Numbered from the stretch's first letter, positions 50,574-59,294 are shown. The stretch: 64,000 nucleotides of DNA from JAJPKK01 sp963747835 (GCA_963747835.1 CAVVGO010000005.1:434001-498000), one strand, 5' to 3'. Translations and numbers: made by a program. The notes: a model not told the origin generated them from the letters alone.

Positions 50574-51358
50574 GGCGTCTTATCCCCGGCGGTTTTGTAG
50601 TCGTGCAGCACGCGGCCATATGGCAGCGTCAGGTCGGCGATGAAGTGCAGCGCGCCATGCACCCTTCGCACCGGAAGGTCCGCCACCGGCGCATTGACGT
50701 GGGCGTGGAGCTGCAGCCGCGCCGGACCGGACCATGCGCCTTTGACTTGAATGTCGACGAGATTATAGCCGACAAGCTGACAGATAGCTTGCGAGCCGTC
50801 GATGTCCGGGATGATCTTGAGGTTGACTTGGGTCTTGCTCATCTTCTCGACGACCGTTTCGGAACTGCACTGCATGCGTCCCTTGACGTCGTAAAGCAGG
50901 TGTTGGTGCTTGTAGCCCATGGTGGCCACCGCGATGACGACGTCGGCATATTGGAGGACGCCGGTGAGAGTGTCGTGGATGATGGATAGTTTGGGATTGC
51001 CGTTTTTTTTCGGGAAGCCCCGAATCTCACGTCCGCCCGCGATCGGCGGCTCATCGTCGAGATACATCTGGGCGGTGAAGTTGACGTGCTCGCCGTTGAA
51101 CAGCGCCGGGATAACCACGCCCAATTCGGTGTAATCGCCGAAATCCAGCCGAAATCCGGCATGCGGATGAATTCGTAGAGCACGGTGTTGCTGCCGTCGG
51201 GCTGCAGTGGCTCTGGCAGCGCCTCGCGGATGGCGGCCGGATCGGATTCGTAGGTGACGATCAGGAATTCGCGGTCGATGAACCGGTACGGCCCGCGCGG
51301 ATAGGACGGCGAAGCCAGCGGCATCGAGGAACAGGTTCGTCACATCGGTGGCATTCAT
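50534..51358 (-). CDS. adc: Acetoacetate decarboxylase, two frame breaks
   Basis: The enzyme converts acetoacetate to acetone and CO2. The core is clear: YPRGPYRFIDREFLIVTYES, EPPIAGGREIRGFPKKNGNP with the catalytic Lys (Schiff base), and LPYGRVLHDYKTAGD. The start MNATDVTNLF at 51358 has a good ribosome-binding site but is out of frame with MPLASPSYPRG, so a break lies near 51330. A second break at 51137-51158 is an 11-bp tandem duplication; its removal gives the normal RMPDFGDYTELGVV. The 3' end overlaps the patatin gene. With both breaks read as written, no functional enzyme would be made. Confidence 0.85.
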   Translation of the reverse strand: MNATDVTNLFLDAAGFAVLSARAVPVHRPRIPDRHLRIRSGRHPRGAARATAARRQQHRALRIHPHAGFRLDFGDYTELGVVIPALFNGEHVNFTAQMYLDDEPPIAGGREIRGFPKKNGNPKLSIIHDTLTGVLQYADVVIAVATMGYKHQHLLYDVKGRMQCSSETVVEKMSKTQVNLKIIPDIDGSQAICQLVGYNLVDIQVKGAWSGPARLQLHAHVNAPVADLPVRRVHGALHFIADLTLPYGRVLHDYKTAGDKTPWISSSQPHQLRK

Positions 51359-51545
51359 GATTACCCCCAGGGATCTAAAATCAACATTCGACGATCAACA
51401 TTCGACGATGTTGCGAGCGAAATGACGACGCCGTTGCGAAACGCAGCGTTGGGGGCCTGTAACATTCGCTCCGGTAAACCCGAAATGACACGCGCGTGTT
51501 TGACGCGAACGTGATGTCTCGTGACCGCGCCAGATTGGCGGAGAA

Positions 51546-52934
51546 TTAAGCCTCAACGCCAGATGTCGAACTTCGCGGCTCCGCGTGCCCGATGACGCGC
51601 TTGATCGACGGAAACCGCTGGCGCAAACCGCGCTCCAACTCATCGACCAGTTCGTGAACGTCGGTGACGGTGCGCTTGGGATCGACGTCGCAGTGGAAAT
51701 TCACCACCTGACCGTCGGCGGTATTTCGGACCCGGACGTCGTGGACGTTGCGCAACGCGCCTGTCGCTGCGGCAATTGCGGCGAGCGCGGCTGCGACCTC
51801 GGTCACCCGGTCGGGGGCGGCGTCGCTGCCGTCCGATCGCTCCGCCTGCAGCGGCTCGATGTGGGTCTCGACCTCGACGGCAGGTCCGAGTTCGTCGCGG
51901 ATAGCGGCTTCGAGACCGTCGGCGACATCGTGGGCCGCGGCAAACGACAGCGCGCCGTCGAGTTCGAGGTCGAGCGAGATCGACAGCTTATCGCCGATCG
52001 CGTGGACGGTGACGTGATGCACCGCAAGCGCGCGGTTGCGCGCGATCACCATCACGCGCTCCATGACCGTCTCGTCGTCGAGTGCGCGCGGCGTCACGAT
52101 GACGCCGATCTCGACCTTGGGAAGCGCGGCTTTCACGGCCGCTTCGATGTCCGCCTTGAGTTTCTCGACGCGGTCGAGCGGCAGGGTGCGGCTGGCCCCG
52201 ACCTCGATCTCGCCGAACACGGTAGGGCCGACTTCGCGCGCCCGGACCCGCTCGACGGCGACGACGTTGCGCACCTTGCGGGCGATAGCCGAGATGCGTT
52301 CGGCGACACCTTCGGGCGCGGTATCGGTCAATGTGTCGACGGTGCGCCGGCCGAGCCGCCAACCGGCGAGGCACACGAAGATCGCGACCACGATGGCGGC
52401 GGCGGAATCCGCCCATGCATAGCCGAGCCTCACCCCGGCGAGGCCGAGCAACACCGCAGCCGACGACCACATGTCCGATGAGAAGTGCAGCGCGTCGGCC
52501 TCGAGCGCCTGGCTCGACGTGCTGGCGGCGACGCGCGACAGCACGCGCGCGCGCAGGAAATCGACGACGATCGATGCCGAGATGACGCCAAATGCCGCCA
52601 CCGTCGCCTCGACCGGGTGGCCGTGGCCGCTGAACAGACGCTGGGTGGCCTCCCACAGCACCACGCCGGACAGGATGAACAGGAGCGCGGTCTCGGCGAG
52701 CGCCGAAACGCTCTCCATCTTCCCGTGGCCGTAGGGATGCTCCTTGTCGGCCGGTTTGTCGCCGATGCGGACGGCGAAATAGGTCATCACTGTGGCGGCC
52801 AAATCGATCAGCGAGTGGCCGGCCTCGGACAGGATGGCGAGCGAACCGGTGGCGAAGCCCACCGCGGCCTTGGCGATCGTCAGTGCCGCCGAAGCGCCGA
52901 TCGAGCCGAGCGCGACGCGTTCCTTCTCGGTCAT
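51546..52934 (-). CDS. CDF-family divalent metal transporter with extended cytoplasmic domain
   Basis: This 462-residue protein belongs to the cation diffusion facilitator family. It has six TM segments in the first half and metal-binding pairs in TM2 (HSLID, in LSEAGHSLIDLAATVMTYFA) and TM5 (HFSSD, in ALEADALHFSSDMWSSAAVL). It has the HPYGHGKMESVSAL loop. After TM6, about 260 residues follow, more than twice the usual length. They look like three copies of the ferredoxin-like C-terminal domain (VRNVVAVERVRAREVGPTVF; HHVTVHAIGDKLSISLDLEL; NVHDVRVRNTADGQVVNFHC). It is predicted to export Zn, Co, Fe or Mn. The ATG at 52934 is preferred over an upstream TTG. Confidence 0.88.
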   Translation of the reverse strand: MTEKERVALGSIGASAALTIAKAAVGFATGSLAILSEAGHSLIDLAATVMTYFAVRIGDKPADKEHPYGHGKMESVSALAETALLFILSGVVLWEATQRLFSGHGHPVEATVAAFGVISASIVVDFLRARVLSRVAASTSSQALEADALHFSSDMWSSAAVLLGLAGVRLGYAWADSAAAIVVAIFVCLAGWRLGRRTVDTLTDTAPEGVAERISAIARKVRNVVAVERVRAREVGPTVFGEIEVGASRTLPLDRVEKLKADIEAAVKAALPKVEIGVIVTPRALDDETVMERVMVIARNRALAVHHVTVHAIGDKLSISLDLELDGALSFAAAHDVADGLEAAIRDELGPAVEVETHIEPLQAERSDGSDAAPDRVTEVAAALAAIAAATGALRNVHDVRVRNTADGQVVNFHCDVDPKRTVTDVHELVDELERGLRQRFPSIKRVIGHAEPRSSTSGVEA

Positions 52935-53096
52935 GGTGCCATCATCCCGTGGCGGATCGATAGTGGCGTTCGTCGCAGGCGTCAATGCAACAGTCGGCGC
53001 ACTTTAGCAAAGGCCGTCATCGCGTCGATGACGAAGCTTCGCAGCCCTGATGGGCGTCCGGTGCGAGGGCGGAATGAGGCGGCGCAATTCCGTCAG

Positions 53097-53516
53097 CTAC
53101 TCTACCCAGGGGCTGATGATGCTGATCCCGCAGTTGTCGAAATCTTCGACGTTGCGCGTGGCTACGGCGGCGCCGTGGGCACGGGCGATTGCAGCGACCT
53201 GGGCGTCGAATGCGCCGATGGGACGGCCAAGCTGGCGCCGCGTGGCAGAGATATCCGCGAACTCCCGTGCCCCCGTACTGTCGAAGGGAAGAATGCGATC
53301 CGCGAACACGACCCTGAATATGGCTTCGACCGACTTCTCCAGCGCGGCGCGACGACGGCCCGCCGGCATCAGGGCAATACCGTAGAGGAGTTCCGCTTCG
53401 CAGATGGTGGTCGTGAACAAACTCATTGAAGGCTGCGCCCGCATCCAACGCTTCACTGCGTCAGCGGGATTCGGACGCAAAGCCTCGGAAAGCACGTTGG
53501 TATCGAGCACGATCAT
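53097..53516 (-). CDS. PIN-domain toxin (VapC/FitB type)
   Basis: This 139-residue protein has a complete PIN domain with the acidic metal-binding residues Asp5 (VLDTNVLSE), Glu42 (CEAELLYG), Asp104 (GAFDAQVAAIA) and Asp125 or Asp127 (NVEDFDNCG). It is expected to be a Mg-dependent ribonuclease. The ATG overlaps the stop of the preceding ribbon-helix-helix gene by four bases, the typical toxin-antitoxin arrangement. Targets in VapC relatives are often tRNA, but this cannot be read from the sequence. Confidence 0.92.
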   Translation of the reverse strand: MIVLDTNVLSEALRPNPADAVKRWMRAQPSMSLFTTTICEAELLYGIALMPAGRRRAALEKSVEAIFRVVFADRILPFDSTGAREFADISATRRQLGRPIGAFDAQVAAIARAHGAAVATRNVEDFDNCGISIISPWVE

Positions 53517-53761
53517 TCTTCGAGGCGCGGCGGCTCCCGCATCGCGCTGCGCCGCGGAATTTCCAGGTCGACGCCGCCGAGCGGCGCGATGTGACGGCGG
53601 ATTACGTCAAAGAGGTTGGCCGGCTCGCGCGTTTTTTCTGAGAGTGCGGTGCGTAGAATATGGCGTACCTCGTCCTCCATCGATCGACCGTGCCGGGCGG
53701 CGCGAAGCCGCAGGCGGCCTTTCAGTCGGTCGTCAAGGTTCCGAATTGTGATGCTTGCCAT
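53513..53761 (-). CDS. Ribbon-helix-helix antitoxin (FitA type)
   Basis: This 82-residue protein begins ASITIRNLDDRLKGRLRLRA and has RHGRSMEDEVRHILRTAL, the classic FitA/StbC-type ribbon-helix-helix motif. The polar C-terminus should wrap the PIN toxin. It is translated from an ATG at 53761 (MASIT). The dimer should repress the operon promoter, which lies between this start and 53857. Confidence 0.9.
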   Translation of the reverse strand: MASITIRNLDDRLKGRLRLRAARHGRSMEDEVRHILRTALSEKTREPANLFDVIRRHIAPLGGVDLEIPRRSAMREPPRLEE

Positions 53762-53857
53762 TATGCGATCCAAGGCTGCGATCAATGATTTCAAAATAGT
53801 CAATGATGTTGATCTTCGCAATGGTCTTGAAGGCATCGAGCTATCTATGCGGTACAT

Positions 53858-54877
53858 CTACTGCTCCGCGCTACGCGTGCGCTCCGTGGCCCGTTCCTCG
53901 TTGAGATGGCAGGCCGCGAGGTGGCCGTCTCCGACCGGCCGCAGCGCCGGCTCCTCGCTGCGGCAACGCGCGAAGGCGAGGGGACAGCGGGTGTGGAAGC
54001 GGCAGCCTGGGGGCGGTTCGATCGGGCTTGGAATGTCGCCCTTGAGGATGATGCGTTTCGTCGCAGCGCCGGGCTGCGGCACCGGCACCGGCACGGCGGA
54101 CAGCAGCGCTTGCGTATAGGGATGCTTCGGCGCCGCGAAGATCTGACGTTTGCGGCCGATCTCCACGATCTTGCCGAGGTACATCACCGCCACCCGATGG
54201 GTCATGTGCTCGACGATGGCGAGGTCGTGGCTGATGAACAGCAGCGCGAGGGCGAGCTCGCGCTGCAGGTCCTGCAGCAGGTTCACGATCTGCGCCTTGA
54301 CGGAGACGTCGAGGGCCGAGACCGCCTCGTCGCAGATGATGAGGTCGGGACCGGCAGCAAGGGCCCGCGCGATCGCGATGCGTTGGCGCTGGCCGCCGGA
54401 GAACTCGTGAGGCCAGCGTTTGGCGGCGTCGCGCGGGAGCCGCACCTTGTCGAGCAGCGCTTCGATCTGTTGCGTCATGTCGGCGGACGTCTTGGCGAGG
54501 CCGAAATTGCGGATGGGTTCGGCCAGGATATCGCGTACCCGCATGCGCGGATTGAGGCTCGAAAACGGGTCCTGGAATACGACCTGCATGCGTTGCCGCA
54601 ACGGCCGCAGCGTGGCGGCCGGCATGTCGTCGATGCGGGTGCCGGCAAGCACCACTTGGCCGGCGGTGAGTTCGACGAGCCGCAGGATGGCGCGGCCGAC
54701 AGTGGATTTGCCGCAACCGGATTCGCCGACCAGCGCCAGCGTCTCCGCGCGGTCGATGTGAAACGAGACTCCGTCGACCGCATAAACATAGCGCCGCCTT
54801 TTGCCGATGCGGCCGAGGCCGTGGGCGAGCGGAAAGTGTTTGACGACGTCGTTGACTTGCAGGAGCGGCGCGCTCAT
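53858..54877 (-). CDS. dppF: Dipeptide/oligopeptide-type ABC transporter ATP-binding protein (DppF/OppF)
   Basis: This 339-residue ATPase has Walker A (GESGCGKST), Q-loop (VVFQDPFSSLNPRM), signature (FSGGQRQRIAIARALA), Walker B (LIICDEAVSALDVS) and the H-loop (FISHDLAIVEHMTHR). The C-terminal oligo_HPY segment (HPYTQALLSAVPVPVP, then CRFHTRCPLAFARCR) is intact and may carry the usual iron-sulfur cysteines. It overlaps the dppD stop by four bases. It is the last gene of the peptide-transport operon. Confidence 0.92.
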   Translation of the reverse strand: MSAPLLQVNDVVKHFPLAHGLGRIGKRRRYVYAVDGVSFHIDRAETLALVGESGCGKSTVGRAILRLVELTAGQVVLAGTRIDDMPAATLRPLRQRMQVVFQDPFSSLNPRMRVRDILAEPIRNFGLAKTSADMTQQIEALLDKVRLPRDAAKRWPHEFSGGQRQRIAIARALAAGPDLIICDEAVSALDVSVKAQIVNLLQDLQRELALALLFISHDLAIVEHMTHRVAVMYLGKIVEIGRKRQIFAAPKHPYTQALLSAVPVPVPQPGAATKRIILKGDIPSPIEPPPGCRFHTRCPLAFARCRSEEPALRPVGDGHLAACHLNEERATERTRSAEQ

Positions 54878-55869
54878 GCGGCCACCAAGGCCTTGGACGC
54901 GAAGTGGCAGGCGGCGAAATGCCCCGGCGCCTTCTCTTCAAGCGGCGGTGCGACGTGGCGGCAGATGTCGCGCACCGCGGCGCAACGGCTCGCGAAGACG
55001 CAGCCCGCGATCCGCTCCTTGAGGCTTGGGACCGTGCCGGGAATTTCCGCGAGCCGCGTCTCCTCGCCGGACAGCGAGGAGCCGAGCCGCGGCACCGCGT
55101 TGAGAAGGCCTTGCGTGTAGGGGTGGCGCGGCGCCCGGAACAGCGCCGTCGACCGCCGCCTCCTCGACCTTGCGGCCCGCATACATCACCATCACCCGCT
55201 CGGCGATTTCCGCCACCACGCCGAGGTCGTGGGTGATGAGGATGATGGCGGCGCCGACGCGCCGCTTGAGGTCAGCGCATGAGGTCGAGGATTTGCGCCT
55301 GGATGGTGACGTCGAGCGCGGTGGTGGGCTCGTCGGCGATCAGGAGCTTCGGATTGCAGGCAAGCGCCATCGCGATCATCACCCGCTGCCGCATGCCGCC
55401 GGAGAGCTGGTGCGGATATTCGCGCACGCGCCGTGCGCGGCTCGGCGATGCCGACGAGCTCGAGCATCTCGACCGCCCGCGCGTCCGCGGCTGCTGCGGC
55501 CGAGCCGCTGGTGCAGCCGCATGGTTTCGGCGATCTGGTTGCCGACCGTCGAGCACCGGATTGAGGCTCGTCATCGGCTCCTGAAAGATCATGCTGATGC
55601 GGTTGCCGCGGATGCTCGCGCATGGCGCGTTCGGAAAGCCCGAGAAGGTCGACGCCCTCGAACCGGATGGCGCCGGCGATCTTGCCGGGCGGCTGCGGCA
55701 CCAGCCGCAGGATCGAATTCGCCGTCACCGATTTGCCGCAGCCGCTTTCGCCGACGATCGCCAGGGTCTCGCCGGCTTCGACCGTGAACGAGACCCCGTC
55801 GACAGCGCGATTGACCCCGTCGGGGGTGCGAAAATGAGTCTGCAGGTTCTCGACCTCGAGGAGCGCCAT
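54874..55869 (-). CDS. dppD: Dipeptide/oligopeptide-type ABC transporter ATP-binding protein (DppD/OppD), frameshifted
   Basis: The ATPase starts at 55869 (MALLEVENLQTHFRTPDGV) with Walker A (GESGCGKSVTANSIL). The frame breaks near 55605, and the Q-loop is in the next frame (MIFQEPMTSLNPVL). The signature (HQLSGGMRQRVMIAMALA) and Walker B (LLIADEPTTALDVT) follow. The C-terminal region, with MYAGRKVEEAAVD and HPYTQGLLNAVPRLG, is in further frames, with breaks near 55550, 55440, 55270 and 55150. The reconstructed length of about 331 residues is normal. All domains are present, so error in the sequence is the likely cause. Confidence 0.85.
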
Positions 55870-55891
55870 GTCGTTGCCCGCTACCGCCGCG

Positions 55892-56833
55892 TCATAATCG
55901 TTTGGCCATGCGCGGATCGAGCGCGTCTCGCAGCCCGTCGCCGAGCAGGTTGACGGCAAGCACCGTCACCGAGAGGAACACGGCCGGGAAGAACACGATG
56001 TAGGGCTTGACCTGCCACAGTGCGCGTCCCTCCGCCATGATGTTGCCCCAGGACGGAATGGTGGGCGGCGTGCCGGCGCCGATGAAGGACAGGATCGCCT
56101 CGACGATCATGGCGCTGGCGCAGACGTAGGTCGCCTGCACCGTCATGGGGGCAAGCGTGTTGGGCAAAATGTGGCGCAGGATGATCATCGGCGTGCGGGT
56201 ACCGGCCGCGACCGCCGCGTCGACGTAGGGTTGTTCGCGCAGCGTCAGCACGACGCTGCGCACCAGCCGCGACACGCGCGGAATTTCCGCGATGGTGATG
56301 GCGGTGATCACGTTGCCGACGCTGCCGCGGGTGAGGGCCATCAGGGCGACGGCGAGCAGGATCGGCGGGATCGACATCAGCCCGTCCATGACCCGCATGA
56401 TGATGGCGTCGGCGTAGCGCAGGAAGCCGGACACGAGGCCGATCGCCAGCCCCGCCAGCGAGGCGAGGATCGCGACCGAAAAGCCGACCGTGAGCGACAC
56501 CCGCGCGCCGAACAGCACGCGGGAATAGATGTCGCGCCCCAGCATGTCGGTGCCGAACCAGAACGCCGCGGACGGCTCGCGGGTGCGCCGCGCCGGCGCA
56601 AGAGCGGTCGGGTCCACGGTGCCGAGCCAGGGCGCCAGAACCGCGATCAGCACCATCGCCAGCACCAGCGCGCCGCCGATCGCGATCGCCGGATGGCGGT
56701 ACGCAAAGCCCGCAAGGCCGCGCCGCATTTTCACCGGCGGCAGCACATCGGGCAATTCCGGCGCCGCCTTGACGAGGTCCGGCGCCGTTGCGATGGCGTC
56801 CGGCCCGGCGCCCAAGAGCGTTGCTTGCGTCAA
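55892..56833 (-). CDS. dppC: Dipeptide/oligopeptide-type ABC transporter permease (DppC)
   Basis: This 313-residue permease has a polar N-terminus, a long TM1 (AIAIGGALVLAMVLIAVLAP) and the typical FGTDMLGRDIYSRVLFGARV segment. The EAA coupling loop lies around YVDAAVAAGTRTPMIILRHI, and LLGDGLRDALDPRM is near the end. It pairs with DppB. It overlaps dppB by four bases. Confidence 0.92.
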   Translation of the reverse strand: MTQATLLGAGPDAIATAPDLVKAAPELPDVLPPVKMRRGLAGFAYRHPAIAIGGALVLAMVLIAVLAPWLGTVDPTALAPARRTREPSAAFWFGTDMLGRDIYSRVLFGARVSLTVGFSVAILASLAGLAIGLVSGFLRYADAIIMRVMDGLMSIPPILLAVALMALTRGSVGNVITAITIAEIPRVSRLVRSVVLTLREQPYVDAAVAAGTRTPMIILRHILPNTLAPMTVQATYVCASAMIVEAILSFIGAGTPPTIPSWGNIMAEGRALWQVKPYIVFFPAVFLSVTVLAVNLLGDGLRDALDPRMAKRL

Positions 56834-57771
56834 TACCGGATCCTCGGGTCGAGCACGGTGTAGAGGAGGTCGATCATGAGATTGACCAGGACGTAGATGA
56901 AGCTGAACAGCAGCACGATGCCCTGGATCACCGGGTAATCGCGGCGCAGGATGGCATCGACCGTGAGGCGTCCGATACCCGGGATCGCGAATACGGTCTC
57001 AGTGACGACGGCGCCGCCGATCAGGAGCGCGATCCCGATGCCGATCACGGTGACGATCGGCACCGCGGCATTTTTCAGGGCATGCACGAACAGGATGCGG
57101 GTCTGGCCGATGCCCTTGGCGCGGGCGGTACGGATGTAGTCCTGCTGCAGCACTTCCAGCATGGCGGCGCGCGTAACGCGGGCGATCAGCGCGATATAGA
57201 CGAGCCCGAGCGCAATCGCCGGCAGGATCAGGTTCGAAAACCACGGCCACAGGCCTTCCGACAGGCTGGTATAGCCCTGCACCGGCAGCCAATCGAGTTC
57301 GAGCGCGAACACGTAGGCGAGCCCGTAGCCGACCACGAATACCGGCACCGAGAAGCCCAGCACCGCAAAGCCCATGATGGCGCGGTCGATGATGGTGTCG
57401 GCTTTCCACGCCGCCACCACTCCGGTCGGCACCGCGATCGCGATCGCGAGCACCAGCGTCACCGCCATCAGCGACAGGGTCGGCTCGATGCGCTGGGCGA
57501 TCATGGCGGACACCGGAAGGTTGGTGAAGATCGAGGTGCCGAGATCGCCGTGGAGGATATGCCACACCCATTCGCCGAACCGGATCGCGAACGGCCGGTC
57601 GAGGCCGAGGCCGGCGCGGATGCGCTCGACGTCGGCCGGCGTCGCCTGGTCGCCGGCAATTATTGCCGCCGGATCGCCGGGCGCGATGTAGAGCAGGCTG
57701 AACACGAACAGCGCCACGAGGCCCATCACCGGGACGGTGGCCAGGATGCGGCGGAGGACGTAGCTCAGCAT
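56830..57771 (-). CDS. dppB: Dipeptide/oligopeptide-type ABC transporter permease (DppB)
   Basis: This 313-residue permease begins MLSYVLRRILATVPVMGLVA, includes GDLGTSIFTNLPVSAMIAQR and the coupling loop YIRTARAKGIGQTRILFVHA, and ends VNLMIDLLYTVLDPRIRY. Six membrane segments are visible. It is the first gene of the operon dppB-C-D-F. No gene for the periplasmic binding protein is found upstream or downstream, so the transporter must use one encoded elsewhere. Confidence 0.92.
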   Translation of the reverse strand: MLSYVLRRILATVPVMGLVALFVFSLLYIAPGDPAAIIAGDQATPADVERIRAGLGLDRPFAIRFGEWVWHILHGDLGTSIFTNLPVSAMIAQRIEPTLSLMAVTLVLAIAIAVPTGVVAAWKADTIIDRAIMGFAVLGFSVPVFVVGYGLAYVFALELDWLPVQGYTSLSEGLWPWFSNLILPAIALGLVYIALIARVTRAAMLEVLQQDYIRTARAKGIGQTRILFVHALKNAAVPIVTVIGIGIALLIGGAVVTETVFAIPGIGRLTVDAILRRDYPVIQGIVLLFSFIYVLVNLMIDLLYTVLDPRIRY

Positions 57772-57854
57772 CCCGCCATGATAGCAGGTCTTGTGCCAAC
57801 CTTCACGGTTCGCGGGCCAGGTTCGCGGGCCGGGCGGCCCGGTGGCGATATGAT

Positions 57855-57947
57855 TTACAATGCGTGCATCATGTTCAGTCCCAGGAACACGAGCCAGAGC
57901 GATCCGAACGAAATGGCGACGACCCGGGCTATCATTGCCTCGTTCAT
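57855..57947 (-). CDS. Small single-pass membrane protein (30 aa)
   Basis: This short frame (MNEAMIARVVAISFGSLWLV, then FLGLNMMHAL) encodes one hydrophobic helix with a short N-terminal polar end. A GAGGG ribosome-binding site lies upstream of the ATG at 57947. The sequence looks like small rhizobial membrane proteins of unknown role. It lies between dppB and lpxA and is not part of either operon as far as can be seen. Confidence 0.5.
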   Translation of the reverse strand: MNEAMIARVVAISFGSLWLVFLGLNMMHAL

Positions 57948-58388
57948 GGCGCCCTCACTCGTTCCAATAACGATGCAGACGAGATTTGATCGCCTGCAGA
58001 AAAAGCGTCAGGCCCGCTCTGCAATGTTTTTTCATTGTCCGCATCCCCGTGCTTATTGGCCGATGCGCCTTTGTGCATTTGATGCCCTAACGCATCTTCA
58101 ATTCACGGGGCTTTGCTTTTGCGAGGGGAAATAATCGGTGAAACGTCTTGGATAACAACGGCGTAACGTTTCAAGACTGCAATAGTCCGTTCATCTCTCC
58201 ATAACACTCCGGTAAGTCTCGGATGGTCCGGTAAGCCTTGGATGGTGATGTCGCCATCACGGCGTGTCTGCGTCAAAACGACTGATCAAAACGGATCGGG
58301 TCGTGGCACCGTAAATGTGTATAGTCCCGCCGGGGGCCGCCGACTTTGGTGACCGAGGGTGCGGGGTAGCTCGCCGTGAGGAGGACTA
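57948..58388. other. Intergenic region upstream of the lpxA-like gene
   Basis: About 440 bases with no supported gene. It holds a tandem 19-bp repeat (58209-58246), and a T-rich tract around 58027. The lpxA promoter is expected in the last 150 bases; GAGGA just before the ATG at 58389 is a good ribosome-binding site. Confidence 0.45.
58209..58246. repeat. Two adjacent 19-bp direct repeats
   Basis: The copies CCGGTAAGTCTCGGATGGT and CCGGTAAGCCTTGGATGGT are directly adjacent and differ at two positions. They lie about 145 bases before the lpxA start. They could be regulator half-sites or a chance tandem duplication. Confidence 0.6.
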
Positions 58389-59271
58389 ATGCGGGTTCTG
58401 AGTGACTCCAGTGAACGGCTCTCCGGACCTCCGATCGCACCCCTGGCCCAAGCTTCTCCCTATCGCGACGCCGTCACCATCCATCCGACCGCGCTGATCG
58501 AAGCCGGCGCGGTGATCGGGAAGGGCGCGACCATCGGGCCGTATTGCATCATCGGCGCCAACGTCGTGATCGGCGAGGACTGCAAACTGGTGGCGCACGT
58601 CGAGGTGGCCGGCCGAACCACGATCGGCGCACGAACGGTCATCAGTCCGTTCGCCTCGCTCGGCGCGCCGCCGCAATCGGTGAGCTATCGCGGCGGCTTG
58701 ACCCGGCTCAATGTCGGCGCCGATTGCGACATCCGCCAGAGCGTGACGATGAATGCCGGCACCGAGGACGGCGGCGGCGTGACCGAAGTCGGAGCGCGCG
58801 GCTTCTTCATGGCCAACTGCCATGTCGGCCATGATTGCCACGTCGGCAACGACGTCGTGATGGCCAATTGCGCGGGACTGGGCGGACATTGCACCGTCGG
58901 CGATCATGTGTTCATCGGCGCATTGTCGGGCGTGCACCAACACACCCGCATCGGCGCCCATGCCATGATCGGCGGCGTATCCGGTGTGCGCGAGGATGTC
59001 ATACCGTTCGGTCTGGCGGCTGGTTCGTTCGCGCGATTGAGCGGGATCAATGTGGTCGGAATGAAACGGCGAAAGTTCTCGAGCGAAGCGATCCGCTCGG
59101 CTCGGTTCGCATATCGTCTGATCTTTTTCGGCAAGGATGTCATGGCGCAACGAACTCGATGAGGCGGAATCGAAGTATGGCGGCAATGACTTCGTCGCCC
59201 AGATCGTGGCATTCATTCGCGCCAAGGGCCGCCGGCCGATCTGCCATGCCGGCAACAAGGACGCCTCGTAA
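58389..59271 (+). CDS. lpxA: LpxA-like acyl-ACP--UDP-N-acetylglucosamine O-acyltransferase, frameshifted at 3' end
   Basis: LpxA catalyses the first acylation of UDP-GlcNAc in lipid A synthesis. The left-handed beta-helix repeats are evident (IHPTALIEAGAVIGKGATIG, ANVVIGEDCKLVAHVEVAG). The active-site His lies in ANCHVGHDCHVGNDVVMAN, and GINVVGMKRRKFSSEAIRSA starts the C-terminal helical part. The frame stops at 59162 after GKDVMAQRTR. In the next frame the family ending continues (RNELDEAESKYGGNDFVAQI, VAFIRAKGRRP) to 59271, so one base is probably missing near 59140. A 28-residue N-terminal extension is unusual. It is not in the standard lpxD-fabZ-lpxA-lpxB cluster, so it may be a second copy. 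Confidence 0.82.
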
Positions 59272-59294
59272 TGTTGTGGTTCAAACGCTTGATT

